Part shown: positions 58,373-64,000 of the stretch, piece by piece
How the letters are laid out: each line of letters opens with the position of its first letter
How positions within the stretch are numbered: position 1 is the stretch's first letter
Source: Globodera rostochiensis
Lineage: Eukaryota > Nematoda > Chromadorea > Rhabditida > Heteroderidae
NCBI GenBank assembly: GCA_018350325.1
Contig: JAEVLN010000026.1
Location: 682,001-746,000, forward strand
DNA: 64,000 bases
Direction of reading: 5' to 3'
Notes under the pieces: model-generated
What the model saw: only the letters and a program-made list of their open reading frames with translations
Database searches by the model: none
Told to the model about the DNA's origin: nothing
Position numbers and translations under genes: made by a program

Positions 58373-58929
58373 ACAATCCTAATTCAAATAAGATTTAGAC
58401 ATTTTCTTATTGTAGCATTTCTGAACATCCGATGCCCTCGTCGGATGCCAATTTGTGGGCCTGGAATCTCGCAAAGAAAAAAAGAACTGAAAGAACAGAA
58501 GTGGAACACTCCGTGAAGAAATAAAGACAAAACAAAATGATAGGCTTTATTCAACAATTTAATTAATGAATGTCACCTCTTCCAAAATGGTCTACTTCGG
58601 CATTTTGAAAGAATTTAGAAATGCCTTTTATAGATAACGAAAAATAATTAACTATCAATTTTTGAAAAGAAAAATAATTAACTATCAATTTTTGTGTTAT
58701 AATCTTTAAAAAATTACTTTTTTTAAAAAGTTGACCCAAAAAACTTGCGACGAATAGGTATATTAATTTATTCATTATTGAATTCTATTTAGTAAAATAA
58801 ATAACAAAACTTTAATGATCTTTTTATTTAAAAATTAAATGTCATTTAATAAAAGCATTGTTTATTTTGAATTATTTGGCAAAATAATATCAAATTTTTT
58901 TTCGTAATTGTCAGAATCAAAAAGTTCAT
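58373..58929. other. 3' flank of HTH copy 5, no gene
   Basis: 58403-58525 matches the regions after copy 2 (about 23205) and copy 3 (about 42900), for example CATCCGATGCCCTCGTCGGA. The rest is AT-rich. Confidence 0.6.
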
Positions 58930-60378
58930 CTAACTTTTCAAGTCCAATGCTTTTCCGCCCATCTTTTCTTCAGCAGCCTTTTTCTTTTTGTACTCATCTG
59001 GATGCCTGAGATTATCAATAATATTAATATTGTTTTATTAAAATATGTAATAAAAACAAATCAAAAAATATATACTTTTCATATAAAAAGAATAATAAAA
59101 TTTTATAAATTTTCTATTACCTTATATTATTAATTATCAAAGCACAAGTATTTTAAAATAATTTGTTTATCACTTAATCGTTTATAAAAATTATCATTAA
59201 AAATAGGCCAATAAATATGGCTGATCAATTATTATTTTAAAATTATTTTATGAAAGGAATAAAGCCAACAAGCTAGTTGTTATATTTATTAAAATTCTAT
59301 TAAATAATTATTTTATAAAAAAACATACGCTTTCCACCAAAATGCATCACTCCAGTGTCGACAATTGTTGTAATGCGTCTGGAACTTGTCCTTGTCCCAC
59401 ATATTCGCAAAAATGCGTTGAATGTATTCGTAACTGTGCGTTTCGTTGCAACAAGTTCCGACCGTTATCGGTTCCGAAACCGATGTGTAGTGACTAAATA
59501 ATATTCGAGCACGTAATTTGTTTAGAAAATAAACGGTTAAAAATGACAACTAAAATCTTTTAACAAATTCTATCAAAAAAAATTTAAAAAACTACATTTA
59601 ATCTTGAATATCCTCTATTAAATTGTGGCTTAAGATAAATTTTATGTGAATTAAATGTTTTTTTTTGATGATTACCCAAAACTTTGTCGTTTGCCTCGTT
59701 CATCAGCGATGATCTCATATGTGCAGTCGAATTCGCGACCACATTTATCACATTTGAACAGAACCTTTAACATAAATTCGATTCATTTTTTATATATAAT
59801 AATTATTTTTAAAATTTATTGAATATTTTACACTTTATTTTATTTAACATAACTAATTAAAAACCAACATGAATGGCCTCATGTGGACTGTCCTGATGAC
59901 TTTTGACGCATTCATTCAAATCCTCCTCCTTGGGGTTCACTGCAAAAATGCCGGCAATTGGGCGCCAATTGTTGATCGAGCGACGCCGAACCCTGCTGCT
60001 ATAAAAATAAAAATAAAATCAAAAATTATTAACAAAATAAAACAACCTGGGCTCCGGAGGTACCAAACTGTTACGATGCTCCTCCTTCTTTTCTGCATTG
60101 GCATTGTAGATCACTGAACATTTTACTACAGTATGCAATATGATTGAATGATTCTTGACCCAAAAAACTCAATCAATTTTTGATCATTTTCATCAAAAAA
60201 ATAAATAAATTTAAATTTCTAAAATGAATGAATAACCGCTTTGGGCATCGCTTCCGCAGCACAGTTTGACCAGCACTCGCTCCATATGGCTGGCTGTCCA
60301 ATTTTTGGCCCCACATCGGCACGGATGGGACTCCACCCAGTTGGTCCCGTCGTTGGCTTCATCTGCGTCAACTCCCAT
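58930..60378 (-). CDS. Unknown Cys/His-rich protein with zinc-ribbon-like motif
   Basis: Six exons give 222 residues: 60237-60378, 60047-60113, 59869-59998, 59676-59764, 59329-59493 and 58930-59005. The start is the ATG at 60378 (MGVDADEAND). Motifs are HPCRCGAKNW, LVKLCCGS, LFKCDKCGREFDC (two CxxC-type pairs, zinc-ribbon-like), GTCCNETHSYEY and HYNNCRHWSDAFWWKA, then a Lys-rich tail ending KALDLKS. The NCRHW pattern recalls the Cys/His box of papain-like, PPPDE or LRAT-type thiol enzymes, but I cannot confirm a catalytic set. There is no signal peptide or membrane segment, so it is likely intracellular. All phases agree, which argues for a real gene. Confidence 0.65.
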
Positions 60379-61641
60379 TTGTTGTTGCTTAGAGACTTAA
60401 ATATGATTTGCTAAATTTTTAAAATAAAAAATATATTTTGATTGTTATAAAATTTATTTAAAAATTCAAATAGTGGGTGTGGAGAAGTCAGTGGTTAATG
60501 ATCCCTCATCAGACTCAAATAGGATGATAAATAAATGGCGAACACTGTTAGGGTCGTGGGGTAAAAATGGCGGGTCGGAAAAAAGTACGACCCTCCGATA
60601 CGACTCAGTGCCGGACAATTCAGTCCAGTTGATCATCATAACTTTGTTTAACCTCAACCGAATCAAAAAAACGCGTGGTACGATTCGAAATGGGAGAATT
60701 TCAATTTGTTTGTACATATTTAATTTATGATCAACAGCATTAAATTGTCCCGGCACTGGATCGTCCGGGTTCGGCGAAAAGGCCCCATTATATTAAACCA
60801 ATTAAAATTTTCACAAAAAATGATTGAAATAAAATAGATTTAATTATATTTGTGAATGAACAAGTTATTTCGTCAGGGCAATTGGCATAACGTAAAACGT
60901 GCTTTGCGTAATTTATATCACAAAAATTCGGTCACATGTGTTCGTGATTTGTGAGAGGAAGGCAAAAATATAAAAAAAAATATATGAGCAAAAAATAGGT
61001 CGCCGGATCAGTGATGGATGATGGCATTGGACCAACAAACATTTGGCAGCAATTGTTCCTGAAAATAGTAAACGGTTGGGCGTGGGGGCGGGGAGAAAAT
61101 CACAAAATTTTTGGTGATTGAGGGGTTGCTGATCGAAAGTGATCGGCGGATCAGCTTTCTGTTTGTTCCTCGTCAGAGAAAATGCTTTATCCCTTTGGAT
61201 GTGTGTGGATGAATGCGGATCAAAATCATTCGGGGACAAGCAAAAATATGTGGCCCGTGTGACGAGAAGCAAAAACGTTAAAGAAAATGCATCTTCTTTT
61301 TTTCGAAAGCACAAAGTTTGTCGGGATTTTCTGAGCACAGCAGGTGTTATTTGCTGCCAGCCGGCCGTCATTTGAATCAGAATTTGACTTTGACATGTAT
61401 CGGAAATGGAAAATTGGATCAGAAAATGAAGAAATTGACTGAACTCAAAAATATGATTTTGAAATTTTAAGATTAAAAACGTAGCATTTTGTGTGTATTT
61501 TGATAAATTAGGTACTAAAAAACTTGTTCAATATTCTGATAATTAAATTTTTAAAACGATACAAAAGTTGTTGTTTTATTATTGTTAAATAGTATTAACT
61601 ATTTGTTTCAACATTTCTTCACATCCTCCTTTTGCGATTAA
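60379..61641. other. Intergenic; TIR-like pair at 60606-60765
   Basis: CAGTGCCGGACAATTCA at about 60606 and TAAATTGTCCCGGCACTG at about 60740 form an inverted pair about 160 bp apart, with CTCAACCGAATCAAA inside. This suggests a decayed fold-back element related to 55690. Nothing else was identified. Confidence 0.45.
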
Positions 61642-61843
61642 TTAGGCCAAATGGCACACAATGATTGGCAAAATAAACCAACCAAACACACTGAGGAAAG
61701 CGTGTCGGAGTGACTTTGACTGATCAGAGTAGCGGCATATGGTCCAGTAGAGTATATAGCTCGTGGCGGGAAGCAGATGCTCGTTGAAGTAGCAAAACGT
61801 AAAATGCACCCACCAAAAATCTGATCGAATCATCCAGAACCAG
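61642..61843 (-). CDS. Probable terminal exon of a seven-transmembrane receptor (partial)
   Basis: An acceptor CTTTTAG precedes 61843, and the frame runs 66 codons to TAA at 61642. It is aromatic and hydrophobic, with two membrane segments: WWVHFTFCYFNEHLLPATSY then ILYWTICRYSDQSKSLRHAF. The second looks like TM7 followed by an amphipathic helix 8, then another hydrophobic end. I found no upstream exons between here and 64000, so they may be beyond the window or unrecognised. It could equally be a remnant. Confidence 0.4.
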
Positions 61844-62048
61844 CTAAAAGTCAGGGGGGAGGGGACAATTTTCCGGAATCCGGCGGCCATTGCATATGTG
61901 CATCGGCGTTTTAACATATGGTCCCCCCCCCCAGGCGACACAAGCAAAATGTGTTATTATTTCCAAAGAATGTGCGTTCTTTGGAGTGATCAATCACCAA
62001 ACAACAACAATTAGAATATAAGGGCACTCAAAGTTTTGTTAGTTATGA

Positions 62049-62202
62049 TTAGAGCCCGGTCGAGACGAGAATTTCGTCTCGAGATGACGAAAAATCTCGA
62101 CTCGAGATTTCGCTCGAAGAAATTTTCCGAGATTTTTCCGAGTCCCGTGCTTTTTCGAGAATCTCGTCTCGAGATCTCGCTCGAAGCTCAAGTCCGGGCT
62201 CT
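62049..62202. mobile_element. Palindromic MITE with 8-bp target duplication
   Basis: 154 bp with ends AGAGCCCGG and CCGGGCTCT and internal GTCTCGAGA/TCTCGAGAC palindromes. AGTTATGA flanks it at 62041-62048 and 62203-62210. It is the same class as the element at 11036. Confidence 0.85.
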
Positions 62203-62924
62203 AGTTATGATGTCATTATATTAACATCATTAACTACATTTTTAGAAAGATGGTTAAGGTTTATTTAAGTGTTCTGGTCTTAAAGAGAGAAAAATGTTTT
62301 TTATTTATAGAAACAAAACATTTGTTCGTATTTTGTGTGGATGTGACTTCTGAGAAGCCCATCATAAAATGTTCAAAAACAGAAATGAATTAAATGAATG
62401 ACAACAAAAATTAAAGGCGCTGATTTATGTATAAATAATATACAAATTAATTTAATTGCTAAGAATTTTCTTTTTTTTTTTTTGCTTAACTTTATATGGA
62501 AAAAATATGTAAAAATCCGTTTTTATTTTTTATTTAGGAAATATGTACAAATTATCTTTACTTGGGGATCGTAGCTTGCTGAAAGCACACTTTAACCAGC
62601 CCACTCATTTTCTGAAATTAAAAAATAAATTTTTTATGAATTTTTTTTGGGGCTAGGGGGACCCGCTTTGGCAATAAAATTGTTTAGGCTCTAAAAATTA
62701 ATAATATCTGCTGTATAATTATAGCAAAAAAGTCTTCTCTATTTAAACAAATTCCCCATTTATTAACATATAAGTATGCAAAATGGTGCACGCAGCGAAA
62801 CTTTTCAATATAAAAATTTGCACAATTATTTACGTTGTGACTTACTTAGTATAACCCACTGCATCAATCATTTCCTGGGCTATGATTAAAAAATAATTCC
62901 TTTTTGAAACATCTGACTTTTGAA
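62203..62924. other. AT-rich, no gene seen
   Basis: Only short AT-rich open frames. No splice-consistent exon was recognised. Confidence 0.4.
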
Positions 62925-63415
62925 GCAAAAAATTTACAAAAAGCGTACAATTTTTGTTTGAAATTTTGATACAAAAAAGTAATTAAGCCAATTGGAATAT
63001 ATTCATTCTTGAACACATCTCTCTATATTGTTGAAGCTAAAAAATTTACAAAAAGCTACAATTTTTGTTTGAAATTTTGATACAAAAAAGTAATTAAGCC
63101 AATTGGAATATATTCATTCTTGAATCTCTCTATATTGTTGAAGCTAAAAAATTTACAAAAAGCGTACAATTTTTGTTTGAAATTTTGATACAAAAAAGTA
63201 ATTAAGCCAATTGGAATATATTCATTCTTGAACACATCTCTCTATATTGTTGAAGCTAAAAAATTTACAAAAAGCGTACAATTTTTGTTTGAAATTTTGA
63301 TACAAAAAAGTAATTAAGCCAATTGGAATATATTCATTCTTGAACACATCTCTCTATATTGTTGAAGCTAAAAAATTTACAAAAAGCGTACAATTTTTGT
63401 TTAAAATTTTGATTC
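62925..63415. repeat. Tandem repeat of about 110 bp, four to five units
   Basis: Units contain AAAAAATTTACAAAAAGCGT, AAGCCAATTGGAATATATTC and CTCTATATTGTTGAAGC. Copies are nearly identical except for short deletions (for example loss of AACACATC in one unit). Confidence 0.95.
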
Positions 63416-63723
63416 AGTAATTTACTTTGTGACTTACTTAGTATATGCCTCACCACATTGAGAGAAGACGCACAAAAATTCATAAAAAAAAAATATTTTT
63501 AATCTTTGGGGCTAGAAATAGTCAGAATAGGTGAAGCATGATCTCATGAACGCTGATTAAATGGCAAATGAAATTGGGTGCCAATTGTTTTTATTTAGGA
63601 AATATGTACAATAAAAAATTATTTTAAAATTAAATTACTCAATTTAAAATGCAATTGTTCTTTATTTTTTATTATTTTTTGAAATCTCCCATGAAGCTTG
63701 TAGCTGCTTGAAATGAACTTCAG

Positions 63724-63882
63724 TTTCGACACTTTGTATTAGCACGTTGTCAAAGTGACAAGAACCCATTGGTGCTGGAGTTATTGCATTATTTCGACAA
63801 AAGCGAAATAATTTTAACATTTTCAACAAAGCAAAACGCGCCCTTCGATTCAGTATTGGATGACATCTTTATTAAATTTTAA
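63724..63882 (+). CDS. Possible terminal exon of an unknown gene
   Basis: After an acceptor CTTCAG at 63723 the frame FRHFVLARCQSDKNP to FDSVLDDIFIKF runs 52 codons to TAA. The composition is protein-like (LVLELLHYFDKSEIILTFST). Upstream exons were not found; they would have to lie before or within the tandem repeat region. Function unknown. Confidence 0.35.
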   Translation, partial: FRHFVLARCQSDKNPLVLELLHYFDKSEIILTFSTKQNAPFDSVLDDIFIKF

Positions 63883-64000
63883 AAAAAAGTTATATTTAAA
63901 AAACCAACTCGAATGGCTTTGTTTGTATTGATATTAGACTTTGGAAATTGGTTAATTCTGGAATTAACCGGTTAATTTTATAAATTCTAAAAAAGGCTAT

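Noticed and set aside
1..64000. tRNA, rRNA or spliced-leader genes
   Set aside because: I looked for cloverleaf-like and conserved RNA sequence and recognised none; a covariance-model scan would be needed to exclude them.

Overview
This window is nuclear DNA of a nematode, and I think most likely a plant-parasitic tylenchid such as a cyst nematode. The genes have many introns with GT-AG borders, many of them only about 50 bp, and the DNA is AT-rich. The recognisable products are animal or nematode-specific: Sra-superfamily chemoreceptors, a rhodopsin-type GPCR, an EFR3 homologue, an AP-2 transcription factor and an acylated nematode globin. Several small or large proteins with signal peptides resemble the secretome of a parasitic nematode. 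Species and parasitism are inference. All exon maps below come from reading splice sites and phases by eye.

Layout. At 1-0.9 kb lies the 3' end of an unknown cysteine-containing gene. A minisatellite, a polypurine tract and a hairpin follow. Two intact tandem sre-like chemoreceptor genes (4.1-5.4 and 7.0-8.4 kb, minus) come next, then a seven-exon class A GPCR (9.8-12.4 kb, plus) whose introns carry a short palindromic element and an 18-bp minisatellite. EFR3 (14.3-17.5 kb, minus) starts inside one arm of a 1.83-kb inverted repeat (17011-18841 against 20369-22199). The arms are symmetric to the base and flank a gene for a secreted helix-turn-helix (HTH) protein. The right arm carries a truncated EFR3 copy, then a minisatellite, then a mosaic of duplicated fragments (HTH gene, globin exon 1, unknown exon). 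A secreted Lys-rich protein (24.7-25.5 kb), a stray copy of the AP-2 terminal exon (25.8 kb), the AP-2 gene (27.6-32.5 kb, plus), a small secreted Cys-rich protein (32.9-33.6 kb) and an 857-residue secreted helical protein (34.8-38.4 kb, minus) follow. After repeat-rich DNA there is a decayed HTH gene (41.9-42.8 kb), the complete globin gene (44.4-45.6 kb), two transposon-like elements with target-site duplications, and a 7.2-kb 34-bp satellite (47.1-54.3 kb). The last part has two more HTH copies (one decayed at 54.4-55.4, one largely intact at 56.6-57.8 kb), an unknown Cys/His-rich gene (58.9-60.4 kb) and two probable terminal exons.

The most striking content is the five-copy family of predicted secreted proteins. 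Each has a signal peptide, a nearly invariant acidic linker and up to four HTH modules; modules 3 and 4 sit on separate exons bounded by phase-1 introns. These copies lie next to every large rearrangement in the window (palindrome, segmental duplication, GC-rich minisatellites, satellite). A working hypothesis is a rapidly copied, modular family of secreted DNA-binding-like proteins, possibly effectors.
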